Source: Granulibacter bethesdensis
GTDB lineage: Bacteria > Pseudomonadota > Alphaproteobacteria > Acetobacterales > Acetobacteraceae
DNA length: 64,000 nucleotides
Direction: 5' to 3'
Assembly (NCBI RefSeq): GCF_001889545.1
Contig: NZ_CP018194.1
Coordinates: forward strand, 2,429,501 to 2,493,500
Below the pieces are notes generated by a model. It was not told the origin of the DNA. It saw nothing but the letters and a program-made list of their open reading frames with translations, and made no database searches. A program made the position numbers and the translations under genes. Shown piece by piece: positions 1 through 10,004 of the stretch. Position 1 is the stretch's first letter. Each line of letters begins with the position of its first letter.

Positions 1-2137
1 CTACCCGCTGGAAGGTCAGATCGACGAAGCTATCCCCCAGTTGCAAACGCTTCAGATGCAGGACATCAAGACCATAGGGCAGAGTGGGCCGGTCCACCGT
101 AATTTCCTTCTTCCAGCCATTGATCCGCAGCCCGAGACACGCCTGCAACATCATGAACACCGATCCCGCGGCCCAGGCCTGCGGCAGGCAGGCCACCGGA
201 TAGCTGATGGGCGCTTCTCCGGGGCTGCGGGGGAAACCACAGTACAATTCCGGCAGCCGCATTCCCAGATGAACGGCAGATTCGAACATATCGCGTGTGA
301 TATGGGAAACAACGTCACGCTCGCCATAAAAGGCCATCCCGGCCACACACAACGCCGTATCATGCGGCCAGACCGAACCATTGTGATAGGACATGGGATT
401 ATATCGCGGCGCCGTCGTGCCGAGGGTCCGAATACCCCAGCCGCTGTTAAAAGAAGGCGAGGACAGCAAGCGGGTCAGCCGGGCCGCCCGCTCGGGCGAT
501 GGAACCCCCGTGTACAGCAGATGCCCGGCATTGGAAGCCGGAACCCGGCACAACTCCCCATTCCCGTCCAAGGCGATGCCGTAGCAGCCGAGATCCTCCA
601 TCCAGAATTTGTCTTCAATGGCTGCCCTCAGACGGGTCGCCTTGGTGCGCCAGCGCACGGCATCTTCGGTCAGGCCACGCCGTTCGCTCAGGCTGGCAAG
701 GGCGAGATAGGCGGCATGCACATAGCCCTGCACCTCCACCAATGCCACCGGCCCCTGGGGGAATTTGGCATCAGCCCCGAACACGCTGTCGAAACTGTCT
801 TTCCAGCCCTGATTGGCCAGTCCGCTTTCCTCACCGCGGGCATAGTCCAGGAATCCGTCGCCATTGGAATCTCCCGGCCCTTCAACCCAGGCGATGGCCG
901 CCATCAGCGCGGGCCACAAAGTGTCGATCAGCGCCATGTCTCCGGTCCGATCGGCATAGGAACCTGCCAGCACCACAAACAGGGGCGTGGTATCAACACC
1001 ACCATAATATTGACCAAACGGTATTTCCTTGAGCGCCGTCATCTCCCCATGCCGCATCTCGTGCACGATCTTGCCTGGCGCGGAATCCTGAAAACTGGAT
1101 GTATCTGTGGCCTGATGGCTGGCCAGAAAAGTCAGCACACCCCGCGCCATGCCCGGATCAAGCCAGAGCCTTTGCAGGGAAGTAATGACCGCATCACGCC
1201 CGAATGGCGTGGAGAACCATGGAATCCCGGCATAAGGATAGGGGCCGGTCGGCAGATCAGTCGTCAGCAGCGCCAGATCAGCGGCCGACCGATCAATCCA
1301 TTGGCGGTACATCCGGCTGGGCGTGTCGATTTCGGCCGCACGACGGCGCTTCGTCCGCATGGCCCAACGCGCGCGTGCAGCCGCCTTGCGAAACCTTTCC
1401 CGCGAGGGAGAAGCATCGGCCTGCGGACCGATTTCCATAAAGAGCTCGATCCGCCCTTCCCGCTCCAGATGAAAGAGAAACGCCGCCAGCCCCGGCTCCA
1501 GTCTGGCGGGAGGAATCGAGAAACTGATCAGCGTCACCCGGTTGATCTTATCCAGGCCCTGATAGGCGAGGCGAACCATACCGTTACGGATTTCCGGAGG
1601 CATCACACGCCCGCGTGAAACACGCTGTAATCCACGTACCTCGAACATATCACGGAAATCAGCTGCAAAACGCAGTTCGATCGGAACCGTGGCAGGCGTT
1701 TGCCCGAAATTGACCAGCGTGATGCGCTCGTAGAGACAATGGTCCCACAGAAACCGGCGGCGTTCCACCAGAATGACCCCTTCCGGCAGGGACTGCCCAC
1801 CCAGTGGCGGCAGAGGCCGGTTGGTCATATTGGTGGTGGCATAGACATTGTCATAGCTGACCGCCGCCCCGAGCAAGGAAGGAGAACGCTCCCCGATCAT
1901 CAGGCGGAAGCGCGACAGAACACGGGTATCGTTGTCGAAAAACCCGTCATCGTCGCCATGCATGTCGCCCATCTGGTCCGCCACCAGAAAGCAGTCGCCA
2001 TGTTTCAGCGCCAGTTGACGGCTGATCCCTTTTGCTCCGCCGCCTTCCTCTTCGCTTTCATGGGAAGGATGGGCCGGCCACGGATCTGTCTCGGTCAGGG
2101 GCGGGCAAGCGGGGTCGGTATTGGGGGAATCGGTCAT
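1..2137 (-). CDS. Glycogen debranching-type glucosidase, C-terminus cut by window edge
   Basis: The complement stays open from an ATG at 2137 to the left edge (712 codons), so only the last residues are missing. The N-terminal part (about residues 30-250) matches the beta-rich glycogen debranching enzyme N-terminal domain, with stretches such as HGDCFLVADQMGDMHGDDDG and FFDNDTRVLSRFRL. The rest resembles the (alpha/alpha)6 amylo-alpha-1,6-glucosidase domain, with motifs such as YAGIPWFSTPFGRDAVIT, QYYGGVDTTPLF and YHNGSVWPHDTAL. By family it should hydrolyse alpha-1,6 or related glucosidic bonds in the cytoplasm; the exact substrate (glycogen, trehalose or sucrose-like) cannot be told. A GAGGA lies about 14 bases before the ATG, so the start is only moderately sure. 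Identification rests on my own reading of the reverse strand. Confidence 0.8.
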   Translation of the reverse strand, partial: MTDSPNTDPACPPLTETDPWPAHPSHESEEEGGGAKGISRQLALKHGDCFLVADQMGDMHGDDDGFFDNDTRVLSRFRLMIGERSPSLLGAAVSYDNVYATTNMTNRPLPPLGGQSLPEGVILVERRRFLWDHCLYERITLVNFGQTPATVPIELRFAADFRDMFEVRGLQRVSRGRVMPPEIRNGMVRLAYQGLDKINRVTLISFSIPPARLEPGLAAFLFHLEREGRIELFMEIGPQADASPSRERFRKAAARARWAMRTKRRRAAEIDTPSRMYRQWIDRSAADLALLTTDLPTGPYPYAGIPWFSTPFGRDAVITSLQRLWLDPGMARGVLTFLASHQATDTSSFQDSAPGKIVHEMRHGEMTALKEIPFGQYYGGVDTTPLFVVLAGSYADRTGDMALIDTLWPALMAAIAWVEGPGDSNGDGFLDYARGEESGLANQGWKDSFDSVFGADAKFPQGPVALVEVQGYVHAAYLALASLSERRGLTEDAVRWRTKATRLRAAIEDKFWMEDLGCYGIALDGNGELCRVPASNAGHLLYTGVPSPERAARLTRLLSSPSFNSGWGIRTLGTTAPRYNPMSYHNGSVWPHDTALCVAGMAFYGERDVVSHITRDMFESAVHLGMRLPELYCGFPRSPGEAPISYPVACLPQAWAAGSVFMMLQACLGLRINGWKKEITVDRPTLPYGLDVLHLKRLQLGDSFVDLTFQRV

Positions 2138-2237
2138 GGGAAGGCAGTGTCCTCAACCATCGCAGAAGGGTCAGGACACCGCGAGACGACATATTTCGCA
2201 ACCCTGTGCACAGGAATTCAGCCAGTCCCTGTGCTTT

Positions 2238-2666
2238 TCAGCCTGATGCAGGCTCAAAACTCAGGGCAAGCCCGTTCATGCAGTAGCGCAGGCCGGTAGG
2301 ACGCGGTCCATCGGGGAAAACATGGCCGAGATGCCCGTTACACTGACTGCAATGGACTTCGGTACGAACCATGCCGTGGCTGGTATCCGTCGTGGTGGCA
2401 ACCGCGCCCTCCCGCGGCTGGAAAAAGCTGGGCCAGCCAGAGCCGCTGTCATACTTCGCCGCGGCATCGAACAACACCTGCCCGCAACCGGCACAGGCAT
2501 ACAGGCCGGGCCGTTTTTCATCATTGAGCGGACTGGTACCGGGACGTTCCGTGCCATGCTGGCGCAGGATACGATATTGCTCCGGGGTCAACGTTTCCTG
2601 CCAGCGGTCATCGCCGCATGACGGGGCATGATTGCCACAGCCGCAGCCAGTGTTCTGATCGGCCAT
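2238..2666 (-). CDS. msrB: Peptide-methionine (R)-S-oxide reductase MsrB
   Basis: This 142-residue protein is a full-length MsrB, which reduces methionine-R-sulfoxide in damaged proteins using thioredoxin. Visible family features are the two zinc-binding CxxC pairs ([12 protein letters not shown] and [13 protein letters not shown]), the core [11 protein letters not shown], and the catalytic cysteine in [10 protein letters not shown] near the C-terminus. The N-terminus carries an extra Cys-rich stretch ([14 protein letters not shown]) not needed for the fold; it may bind metal or be redox active, which is a guess. The gene lies 100 bases upstream of the debranching enzyme gene on the same strand and is divergent from cysNC, so the roughly 210 bases between 2667 and 2876 should hold both promoters. 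Confidence 0.95.
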   Translation of the reverse strand: MADQNTGCGCGNHAPSCGDDRWQETLTPEQYRILRQHGTERPGTSPLNDEKRPGLYACAGCGQVLFDAAAKYDSGSGWPSFFQPREGAVATTTDTSHGMVRTEVHCSQCNGHLGHVFPDGPRPTGLRYCMNGLALSFEPASG

Positions 2667-2876
2667 TCTGCCTGTCTCCTCCCCTGTAGACTCTTATGAC
2701 ACACCCCCCTATCGGGGCGCCCTGAAGGATGCCATGCAATATGGGAGGCCTTGCCCCACACGCAAAGCCTGTTCGTATCCCTAGACAAGCTGGTGATTCC
2801 AGCGATAACACGCGCCACCTGACGGGATGACCGGATCAATCCGCCATCCACACGCTGATCCGCCCGGAGAGATGAC

Positions 2877-4754
2877 TTGAGCCAGCCCCCGACCTCCCCC
2901 GCTTCTTCGGCCCGCTCCAGCGGTCTGCTGCGGTTTTTAACCTGCGGCAGTGTGGATGATGGCAAATCGACGCTGATCGGGCGTCTTTTGCATGATACAC
3001 GCAGTGTTCCGCCGGATCAGATCGAGACGATGGTGCGCGACAGCATCCGTCGCGGACGCGCAGCGGATGATCCTGATTACTCCCTGTTGCTGGACGGGCT
3101 GCTGGCCGAGCGTGAACAGGGCATCACCATCGACGTTGCCTACCGGTTTTTCTCTACCCCCCGCCGTCATTTCATCGTCGCCGATACCCCCGGCCACGAG
3201 CAATACACCAGGAACATGGCGACCGGCGCTTCCACCGCACAGGTCGCCGTGATGCTGTGTGATGCACGGCGCGGGCTGCGTGTGCAGACACGGCGTCATG
3301 CCACCATCGCTTCCCTGCTCGGGATTCGTCACGTCGTGCTGGCGGTCAACAAGATTGATCTGGTCGGCTACGATCAGGAGCGTTTCCGCGAACTTGAAAA
3401 CGAGTTCCGCACTTTCGCCGACCGTCTGAATTTCAGGAATGTGGTGGCGATCCCTCTCTCTGCCCGTGCTGGCGACAATATCACCGGCCCGAGCGAAAAC
3501 ACGCCCTGGTACACTGGTCCGGCCCTGATCGAATATCTGGAAACCGTCGAGATCGAGCCGGAAGAAACCAGCCATCCTTTCCGCATGCCGGTACAGATCG
3601 TTCTGCGCCCGCAGGGTGGCGGACGTTGCTTCGGCGGCACCATTGCCAGCGGCGTGCTGCGCCCCGGTGATCAGATCACCAACGTCACCGGTGCGGCCTC
3701 CAGCCGGGTGGCCCGGATCGCCACCATGAGCGGCGATCTGACCGAAGCCCGCACCGGTGATGCCGTCGCCGTGTTTCTGGAAGACGAAATCGACGCCTCG
3801 CGCGGGGATGTGCTGAGCGCTTCTGATTCCATTCCTCCCAGTGCCGACCGGCTGGAAGCCGATCTGGTCTGGATGCAGGAAGCCCCGTTACTGCCCGGTG
3901 CTGCTTTTCTGGTAAAAATCGGCACCCTGACCCTGGGCGGACGGGTTGCTGCGATCCGCGCGAAAATCGATGTGGACACGCTGGAAGAAGAACCCGGCGA
4001 GCGCCTGCTGCAAAACGAGGTCGCAAAGATCGAGCTGGTTCTCGACCGGCCTGTACCGTTTGAATCCTATGATCTTACCCGCCATCTGGGCGGCTTCATC
4101 CTGATCGACCGCATCACCAATGCAACAGCCGGAGCCGGAATGGTCCGTGCCGCCGCCGCCACGGAAGGCGCGGTCTGGCATCGTCATACCGTGGATACCG
4201 CAGCCCGTTCCTCGCTGAAAGCGCACAGCCCCGCTGTGCTATGGTTCACCGGTCTGTCCGGCGCCGGGAAATCCACCGTCGCCAATCTGGTGGAACAGAA
4301 GCTGCTGACCCAGGGGTGCCACACCTATCTGCTGGATGGCGATAACCTGCGGCACGGGCTGAACAAGGATCTCTCCTTCTCCCAGAGCGATCGGCGCGAG
4401 AATATCCGCCGCATCTCTGAGGTAGCGCGTCTGTTCCATGATTCAGGGCTGATCGTGCTGGTTTCCGCCATCTCTCCCTATGCCGCCGATCGTGCGGCGG
4501 CGCGGGCGCTGGTGCCGGAAGGCGGGTTTATCGAGGTCTTCGTGGATGCGCCGATCGACGAATGCGCCCGCCGCGATCCGAAAGGACTGTATGCACGGGC
4601 CAAGGCAGGGGAAATCACCGGCTTCACCGGCATCGACGCCCCTTATGAAACGCCGGAAAATCCAGAGGTGCATCTGGAAGCCTTCGGCAAGGATCCGGAA
4701 CTGCTGGCCGAGCAGGTCATCAGCCATCTGCGGGATAGCGGGCTGCTCCGCTGA
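2877..4754 (+). CDS. cysNC: Bifunctional sulfate adenylyltransferase subunit 1 / APS kinase (CysN-CysC fusion)
   Basis: Residues 1 to about 420 are a CysN GTPase: P-loop GSVDDGKST, switch motif DTPGHEQYTRN, and NKID for guanine recognition. Residues about 440-625 are an APS kinase with P-loop FTGLSGAGKST and the DGDNLRHGLNKDL segment. Such fusions (NodQ type) drive ATP sulfurylase with GTP hydrolysis and phosphorylate APS to PAPS. The start chosen is TTG 2877 with GGAGA six bases upstream; the nearby ATG 2872 hits a stop after two codons. The catalytic partner CysD normally sits just upstream, but here the upstream gene is msrB on the other strand, so CysD must be encoded elsewhere. The stop codon overlaps the proposed ureD start. 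Confidence 0.95.
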   Translation: MSQPPTSPASSARSSGLLRFLTCGSVDDGKSTLIGRLLHDTRSVPPDQIETMVRDSIRRGRAADDPDYSLLLDGLLAEREQGITIDVAYRFFSTPRRHFIVADTPGHEQYTRNMATGASTAQVAVMLCDARRGLRVQTRRHATIASLLGIRHVVLAVNKIDLVGYDQERFRELENEFRTFADRLNFRNVVAIPLSARAGDNITGPSENTPWYTGPALIEYLETVEIEPEETSHPFRMPVQIVLRPQGGGRCFGGTIASGVLRPGDQITNVTGAASSRVARIATMSGDLTEARTGDAVAVFLEDEIDASRGDVLSASDSIPPSADRLEADLVWMQEAPLLPGAAFLVKIGTLTLGGRVAAIRAKIDVDTLEEEPGERLLQNEVAKIELVLDRPVPFESYDLTRHLGGFILIDRITNATAGAGMVRAAAATEGAVWHRHTVDTAARSSLKAHSPAVLWFTGLSGAGKSTVANLVEQKLLTQGCHTYLLDGDNLRHGLNKDLSFSQSDRRENIRRISEVARLFHDSGLIVLVSAISPYAADRAAARALVPEGGFIEVFVDAPIDECARRDPKGLYARAKAGEITGFTGIDAPYETPENPEVHLEAFGKDPELLAEQVISHLRDSGLLR

Positions 4755-5608
4755 CGGACGGGGAGCGCCCTGATCAGGCAGATTCCCCCCGCCACCAGCG
4801 GGCTGATGGTCATGCCGCAATCCGGTTTCGCCATCATGATGGCCGTACCCGGCTGGCCGACCTGGATCAGGCAGCCCCTCTGCGCGTGCTGCTGCCCATG
4901 CCGGAACCGGATGAAGCGCCGGTCGCAGCGCTGGTAAACATCGCCGGAGGGCTGGCCGGAGGCGACCGGCTGTCTTTCGCCATGACCCTGGATACGCAGG
5001 CCCGCGCCACGCTCTGCACGGCAGCGGCTGAGAAAGTCTACCGCTCGCTCGGCCCGGATACCGACATCAGCAACACCCTGACTGTCGGACCGGAAGCAGC
5101 GCTGGAGTGGCTGCCGCAGGAGACCATCCTGTTCAACGGGGCCAGACTGCGCCGCCGGATGAATATCTCGCTGGCCGCCGATGCCCGATTATTGGCCACC
5201 GAAACCATCATTTTCGGGCGGACCGCGCATCAGGAAATATTTCTGAGCGGCCATTTTTCCGATCACTGGCGGCTATGGCGTGATGGCAGACTGCTCTGGG
5301 CAGACAGTTTCCGTCTTCCGGACCAGCCTGCACGGGTGCTGGACCACCCATTCGGTCTGAACCATCATCCGGCTATGGCCACAGTCGTGCTGGCAGTCCC
5401 TGATGCCGCCGCCTATCGGGATCTGTTGCGTGAAAAATGGCAGGACGATACCGGCAAGGGCGCCACTGTTACGCGTCCCGGCCTTCTGCTGGGCCGTCTG
5501 ATCGGCTCTGCCACAGCCGTCAGACAGGGGGTGGAAGAAGCAATCACCATCCTGCGCGCCACCGCGATGCATGGCCCGACGCGGCTGCCCCGCCTCTGGC
5601 TGAGCTGA
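4751..5608 (+). CDS. ureD: Urease accessory protein UreD
   Basis: UreD (UreH) forms the UreDFG complex that loads nickel into apo-urease. The body is clear: LVNIAGGLAGGDRLSF, TAAAEKVYRSL, EWLPQETILFNGA and ETIIFGRTAHQE. The first ordinary start codon is GTG 4886, giving 240 residues, short for the family. The frame is open further upstream and encodes typical UreD N-terminal sequence (RHQRADGHAAIRF, then HHDGRTRLADLDQ), so translation probably begins earlier. No ATG, GTG or TTG lies in that stretch. The only candidates are CTG codons, notably CTG 4751, which overlaps the cysNC stop as CTGA and would give 285 residues by translational coupling. The family assignment is sure; the start is not. 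An undetected sequencing error is possible. Confidence 0.85.
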   Translation: MTDGERPDQADSPRHQRADGHAAIRFRHHDGRTRLADLDQAAPLRVLLPMPEPDEAPVAALVNIAGGLAGGDRLSFAMTLDTQARATLCTAAAEKVYRSLGPDTDISNTLTVGPEAALEWLPQETILFNGARLRRRMNISLAADARLLATETIIFGRTAHQEIFLSGHFSDHWRLWRDGRLLWADSFRLPDQPARVLDHPFGLNHHPAMATVVLAVPDAAAYRDLLREKWQDDTGKGATVTRPGLLLGRLIGSATAVRQGVEEAITILRATAMHGPTRLPRLWLS

Positions 5609-5683
5609 TCCGGCTGGACCACAACCAGCAACACCACCCATAATTCATCCTCCATTCTCAACGACCGCACGCAGGCCACGCCG

Positions 5684-5986
5684 ATGCATCTGACTCCCCG
5701 CGAAAAAGACAAGCTGCTGATCGCCATGGCAGCGCAGGTTGCCAGGCGTCGTCTGGAACGCGGCGTGAAGCTGAACCACCCCGAAGCCATCGCCCTGATC
5801 ACCGATTTCGTCGTGGAAGGCGCACGCGATGGCCGCAGCGTGGCGGAAATGATGCGCGATGGCGCCACCATCCTGACCCGCGAACAGGTGATGGAAGGTG
5901 TGGCGGAGATGATTCACGACGTGCAGGTGGAAGCAACCTTCCCTGACGGCACAAAACTGGTCACCGTTCACAATCCCATCCGTTGA
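5684..5986 (+). CDS. ureA: Urease subunit gamma
   Basis: The 100 residues match the full length of urease gamma, the smallest structural subunit of the nickel enzyme that splits urea into ammonia and carbamate. It opens with the typical [20 protein letters not shown] and contains [13 protein letters not shown] and [10 protein letters not shown]; it ends VTVHNPIR. It is the first structural gene of the ureABC set, 75 bases after ureD. Separate gamma and beta genes (rather than a fused UreAB) are the usual bacterial arrangement. Confidence 0.97.
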   Translation: MHLTPREKDKLLIAMAAQVARRRLERGVKLNHPEAIALITDFVVEGARDGRSVAEMMRDGATILTREQVMEGVAEMIHDVQVEATFPDGTKLVTVHNPIR

Positions 5987-6005
5987 GCGGAAAGGACATT
6001 CGGCG

Positions 6006-6311
6006 ATGATCCCAGGTGAAGTTTTTTCAGCCCCCGGCGAGATCGTTCTGAATGATGGTCTGCCCGTGACGAAACTGGTCGTCGCCAATACCGGCGACCG
6101 TCCGGTTCAGGTCGGCAGCCATTATCATTTCGCCGAAGCCAATCCGTTGTTGCATTTCGACCGGGAAGCGGCGCGTGGACAGAGGCTGGATATTCCCGCC
6201 GGGACCGCGATCCGCTTCGAACCGGGGCAAAGCCGGGAGGTTCCCCTGATCCCCTATCGCGGGGCCCGAATCGTGCATGGTTTCCGGAACGAAACCGGAG
6301 GAGCACTCTGA
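6006..6311 (+). CDS. ureB: Urease subunit beta
   Basis: This 101-residue protein is a standard urease beta subunit, with no catalytic residues of its own but needed for the (alpha-beta-gamma)3 trimer. Recognisable stretches are [36 protein letters not shown] and [20 protein letters not shown]. The gene starts 19 bases after ureA, with GCGGAAAGGACA before the start acting as ribosome binding site. Its stop codon shares one base with the ureC start (TGATG), so the two subunits are very probably translationally coupled. Confidence 0.97.
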   Translation: MIPGEVFSAPGEIVLNDGLPVTKLVVANTGDRPVQVGSHYHFAEANPLLHFDREAARGQRLDIPAGTAIRFEPGQSREVPLIPYRGARIVHGFRNETGGAL

Positions 6312-8020
6312 TGGCCCGCCTGTCCCGCGCCGCCTATGCCGGCATGTATGGCCCCACCACCGGGGACCGCCTGCGTCTGGCTGATACCGATCTGATCATC
6401 GAGGTCGAGCGCGACCTGACCACCTATGGCGAGGAGGTCAAATTCGGCGGTGGCAAAGTAATCCGTGACGGCATGGGCCAGTCGCAGATGACCAACGCCG
6501 CCGGTGCGATGGATACGGTCATCACCAATGCCCTGATCGTCGATCACTGGGGTATCGTGAAGGCGGATATCGGGCTGAAAGCAGGCCGCATCGCCGCCAT
6601 TGGCAAAGCCGGCAATCCCGACACCCAGCCCGGCGTGGATATCGTGATTGGCCCCGGCACGGAGATCATCGCCGGAGAGGGACGCATTCTCACTGCGGGC
6701 GGGATCGACGTGCATATCCATTTCATCTGCCCGCAGCAGATCGAGGAAGCGCTGTCCGCAGGCATGACCACCCTGTTCGGCGGCGGCACGGGTCCGGCCC
6801 ATGGCACGCTGGCCACCACCGTAACGCCCGGCCCCTTTCATCTGCACCGGATGCTGAAGGCCGCGGAAGGATTTCCGATCAATCTCGGTTTTCTCGGCAA
6901 GGGGAATGCCGCCCTCCCCGCCGCACTGGAAGAGCAGATCCTGGCAGGCGCCGCAGGGCTGAAACTGCATGAAGATTGGGGCTCCACGCCTGCCGCAATC
7001 GATAACTGCCTGTCTGTCGCCGATGCGCTGGATGTTCAGGTTGCATTGCACTCGGATACGCTGAACGAGGCAGGCTTCGTGGAAAGCACCATCGCCGCGC
7101 TGCGGGGGCGCACCATTCAGGCCTTCCACACGGAAGGCGCAGGTGGTGGCCACGCACCGGATATTCTGCGGTTGGTGGGGGAAGCCAATGTGCTGCCCAG
7201 CTCCACCAACCCCACCATGCCCTATACGGTGAACACAGCCGACGAGCATCTGGATATGCTGATGGTCTGCCACCATCTGGATTCACGCATTCCCGAGGAC
7301 GTCGCCTTCGCGGAAAGCCGCATCCGGCGTGAAACCATCGCCGCCGAGGATATTCTGCACGATCTGGGGGCCATTTCGATCATCAGCTCCGACAGTCAGG
7401 CAATGGGGCGGGTAGGAGAAGTCATCATCCGCACCTGGCAGACCGCGCATAAGATGAAGCAGCAACGCGGCAGCCTGCCCGGTGAGACAGGCGATAACGA
7501 CAATCTGCGGGTGCGGCGCTATATTGCGAAATACACCATCAATCCCGCGCTTGCGCAGGGGATCGCCGATCATGTCGGCAGCGTGGCGGTGGGCCGGTTT
7601 GCCGATCTTGTACTGTGGTCTCCGGCATTTTTCGGCGTCAAACCCGATATGGTGCTGAAGAATGGCACCATCGTGATGGCCCCGATGGGCGATCCCAACG
7701 CCTCCATCCCCACACCGCAGCCGGTACATTACCGGCCTATGTTCGGCGCTTACGGAGCAGCTCTGCCGGAATGCGGCCTGATTTTCGTCTCCGGGGTTTC
7801 TCTTGCACACGGTCTGGCGGAGCGCCTGCAAAGCCGCCGCGCCCTGCTGCCGGTGAAGAACACCCGGTCCGGCCTGTCGAAACGGGATATGGTGCTGAAT
7901 GATTACTGTCCGCATATCGAAATCGACCCGGAAACCTATGAAGTCAGGGCCGACGGTGAACTGCTGATCTGTGAACCAGCGGAAATATTACCGATGGCGC
8001 AACGGTATTTTCTGTTCTGA
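6311..8020 (+). CDS. ureC: Urease subunit alpha (catalytic)
   Basis: The 569-residue protein has the usual UreC length and carries the nickel site. Metal-ligand motifs are [16 protein letters not shown] (two His), the carbamylated lysine in [12 protein letters not shown], and [12 protein letters not shown]. The mobile active-site flap is visible as [20 protein letters not shown], with the conserved Cys and His. All the catalytic residues I know of are present, so the enzyme should be active. It acts in the cytoplasm; in an acetic acid bacterium the ammonia formed could buffer acid or supply nitrogen, which is inference. It is followed after 31 bases by ureE. Confidence 0.98.
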   Translation: MARLSRAAYAGMYGPTTGDRLRLADTDLIIEVERDLTTYGEEVKFGGGKVIRDGMGQSQMTNAAGAMDTVITNALIVDHWGIVKADIGLKAGRIAAIGKAGNPDTQPGVDIVIGPGTEIIAGEGRILTAGGIDVHIHFICPQQIEEALSAGMTTLFGGGTGPAHGTLATTVTPGPFHLHRMLKAAEGFPINLGFLGKGNAALPAALEEQILAGAAGLKLHEDWGSTPAAIDNCLSVADALDVQVALHSDTLNEAGFVESTIAALRGRTIQAFHTEGAGGGHAPDILRLVGEANVLPSSTNPTMPYTVNTADEHLDMLMVCHHLDSRIPEDVAFAESRIRRETIAAEDILHDLGAISIISSDSQAMGRVGEVIIRTWQTAHKMKQQRGSLPGETGDNDNLRVRRYIAKYTINPALAQGIADHVGSVAVGRFADLVLWSPAFFGVKPDMVLKNGTIVMAPMGDPNASIPTPQPVHYRPMFGAYGAALPECGLIFVSGVSLAHGLAERLQSRRALLPVKNTRSGLSKRDMVLNDYCPHIEIDPETYEVRADGELLICEPAEILPMAQRYFLF

Positions 8021-8051
8021 CTATCCGTGCTGTTGCAGGAATTGATCCATA

Positions 8052-8588
8052 ATGACTGAAATCGTGCCTGTCGCCCGTCACATCCGCCGCAGCGGCGAAT
8101 GGAATGCCTCCCACGCCGATGACAGCGTGAGACTGGATTATGATGACCGGCATCGCCGCCGCAGGGTCTACACCACCGAACAAGGACGCCGGATTCTGCT
8201 CGATCTGACCGAAGCAACCGTCCTGCGGGATGGTGACGCCATGCAGGCCGAAGATGGCACATTGATCGCCGTGAGGGCCGCACCGGAACCTCTGATCGAG
8301 ATTACCGCGCATGGTACAGGCGAACTGGCGCGGCTGGCCTGGCATCTGGGCAACCGCCATCTTCCAGCACAGATCAGCGAGAACCGGATTCTGATCCGTG
8401 ATGATCATGTGATTGTCGCCATGCTGCGTGGACTGGGTGCGCATGTGCGTTCCGTGACCATGCCGTTCGATCCTGAAGGCGGCGCCTATGGCGAGCATAA
8501 CCGGCATCACGCGCATACCCATGGTCATCCACATGCGCATACGCATTCACACGATCATGGGAACGATCATACCCACACGCATGACTGA
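8052..8588 (+). CDS. ureE: Urease accessory protein UreE (nickel metallochaperone)
   Basis: UreE delivers nickel to the UreDFG-apourease complex. The 178 residues contain the N-terminal peptide-binding domain (RRRVYTTEQGRRILLDL) and the metal-binding domain with LAWHLGNRHLPAQI and the conserved His in the GLGAHVRSVTMPFDPEGGAYG stretch. The C-terminal 25 or so residues are extremely His-rich, with repeated HTH, HAH and HSH units, a nickel-storage tail known from several UreE proteins but absent from others. Its last codons overlap the ureF start by eight bases (8581-8588), suggesting coupled translation. Confidence 0.96.
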   Translation: MTEIVPVARHIRRSGEWNASHADDSVRLDYDDRHRRRRVYTTEQGRRILLDLTEATVLRDGDAMQAEDGTLIAVRAAPEPLIEITAHGTGELARLAWHLGNRHLPAQISENRILIRDDHVIVAMLRGLGAHVRSVTMPFDPEGGAYGEHNRHHAHTHGHPHAHTHSHDHGNDHTHTHD

Positions 8589-9291
8589 CGATTCTGCCTC
8601 TCTCCCTTCCACTGGCGATGCCGCGCTGTACCGGCTGCTGAGCTGGCTGTCTCCGGCCTATCCGGTCGGGGCCTATACTTACAGCCACGGGCTTGAAACC
8701 GCAGTGGAGGATGGTCTGGTGCGTCATCGGCAGAGCCTGGCCGATTATGTCGCCACCGTGCTGCATGACGGAGCGGGAGCAATTGACGGTCCGTTACTCG
8801 CCGCTGCATGGCGGGCAGCACAGGCAGAAGATCATGCACAGCTTGATGAACTGGCTGCGCTGGGGGCTGCATGGCGCAGCAGTGCGGAAACCGCTCTGGA
8901 AACTTCTGCACAGGGGCGGGCTTTTTGTGATGTCACGCAGGCGGCATGGCCTGATCCAAGCTTTGCCGCTTTCTGCGCCCGTCATGAGGACAGCATCGTC
9001 CATCCCGTCGCCTTCGGAGTTGCCAGTTGCTGGCAGGAGATTCCGCTGCGGGCTGCTTTGTTCGGGTATCTGTCTGCTTTTGCCGCCAATCTGGTCTCTG
9101 CCGGTGTCAGGTTGATTCCGCTGGGCCAGACGGACGGTCAGCGGGCACAGGCCGCACTGCTGGATGATCTTCAGCGCGCCACCGATTACGGGCTGAACAC
9201 CTCACTGGAAGACGCAGGCTCGGCCACCCTGATGCTCGATCTGTTCTCTATCCGTCACGAAACGCAATATACGAGGCTGTTCCGATCATGA
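8581..9291 (+). CDS. ureF: Urease accessory protein UreF
   Basis: UreF is the activator that bridges UreD and the GTPase UreG. The ATG at 8581 gives 236 residues, the usual length, starting [12 protein letters not shown] and running into the typical [20 protein letters not shown]. Further family features are [15 protein letters not shown] and the C-terminal [16 protein letters not shown]. The frame continues upstream to 8488, but that extension only translates the His-rich tail of ureE in another frame and is rejected. The gene overlaps ureE by eight bases and ureG by four (ATGA). Confidence 0.95.
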   Translation: MTDDSASLPSTGDAALYRLLSWLSPAYPVGAYTYSHGLETAVEDGLVRHRQSLADYVATVLHDGAGAIDGPLLAAAWRAAQAEDHAQLDELAALGAAWRSSAETALETSAQGRAFCDVTQAAWPDPSFAAFCARHEDSIVHPVAFGVASCWQEIPLRAALFGYLSAFAANLVSAGVRLIPLGQTDGQRAQAALLDDLQRATDYGLNTSLEDAGSATLMLDLFSIRHETQYTRLFRS

Positions 9292-9938
9292 CCGCCCCCT
9301 CTTCTTCCGACCGCTCCACGCATGGCCCGTTCCGGGTGGGGATCGGCGGCCCGGTTGGCTCCGGTAAAACCGCGCTGACAGACCGTCTTTGCAAAACCCT
9401 TCGTGATTCCTACAACATCGCCGTCATCACCAATGACATCTATACGCGGGAAGATGCGGAATTCCTGACGCGCTCCGGCGCGCTGGCCCCTGAACGAATC
9501 GTGGGCGTGGAAACAGGCGGCTGCCCGCATACTGCCATTCGCGAGGATGCTTCCATCAACCTCGCCGCCGTGCGTGATCTGAGCCAGCGTTTCCCCGGCC
9601 TCGATATCCTGTTCATCGAGAGCGGCGGCGATAATCTGGCAGCCACTTTCTCACCGGAACTGGCTGATCTTACGCTGTATGTCATCGACGTCTCGGCCGG
9701 TGATAAAATCCCCCGCAAAGGCGGCCCCGGCATTACGCGATCCGATCTGCTGGTCATCAACAAGATTGATCTCGCCCCTCTGGTGGGGGCCGATCTGGGT
9801 GTGATGGACCGCGATGCCCACAAGATGCGCGGGACACGCCCGTTTCTGTTCACCAATCTGAAAGATCAGCAGGGTGTGCAGGAAATCGCTGATTTCATCC
9901 TGCAAAGTGGTGGGTTTGTCACTCCGGATACCATCTGA
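9288..9938 (+). CDS. ureG: Urease accessory GTPase UreG
   Basis: UreG (216 residues) is the SIMIBI-class GTPase that powers nickel insertion. The P-loop [19 protein letters not shown], the nickel-binding CPH motif in [15 protein letters not shown], the [13 protein letters not shown] segment and the NKID guanine motif are all present. The start overlaps the ureF stop as ATGA. It is the last gene of the urease cluster. No nickel permease gene (nikA-E, ureJ or hupE type) is seen within the window after it. Confidence 0.97.
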   Translation: MTAPSSSDRSTHGPFRVGIGGPVGSGKTALTDRLCKTLRDSYNIAVITNDIYTREDAEFLTRSGALAPERIVGVETGGCPHTAIREDASINLAAVRDLSQRFPGLDILFIESGGDNLAATFSPELADLTLYVIDVSAGDKIPRKGGPGITRSDLLVINKIDLAPLVGADLGVMDRDAHKMRGTRPFLFTNLKDQQGVQEIADFILQSGGFVTPDTI

Positions 9939-9946
9939 TCCGGAGT
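9921..9946 (+). terminator. Inverted repeat over the ureG stop codon, possible terminator
   Basis: Perfect 9-base arms ACTCCGGAT (9921-9929) and ATCCGGAGT (9938-9946) enclose an 8-base loop and include the ureG stop codon. Only a weak T-rich tail (GATCTTCTCC) follows, so it may be a weak terminator or an mRNA-stabilising 3' hairpin of the urease transcript. Confidence 0.4.
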
Positions 9947-10004
9947 GATCTTCTCCCAAACCGCAAGATCGGTCGTGCGCGCCGTCACTGTGCGCGTCCA
10001 CAAT

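Noticed and set aside
41-1618. Long plus-strand open frame of 525 codons at the left edge
   Set aside because: It is the antisense of the debranching-type glucosidase, whose minus-strand translation shows clear family motifs; the plus-strand protein is rich in Arg, His and Pro with no recognisable fold.
8488-8580. Upstream extension of ureF
   Set aside because: It translates the His-codon-rich end of ureE in another frame; the family start is at 8581.
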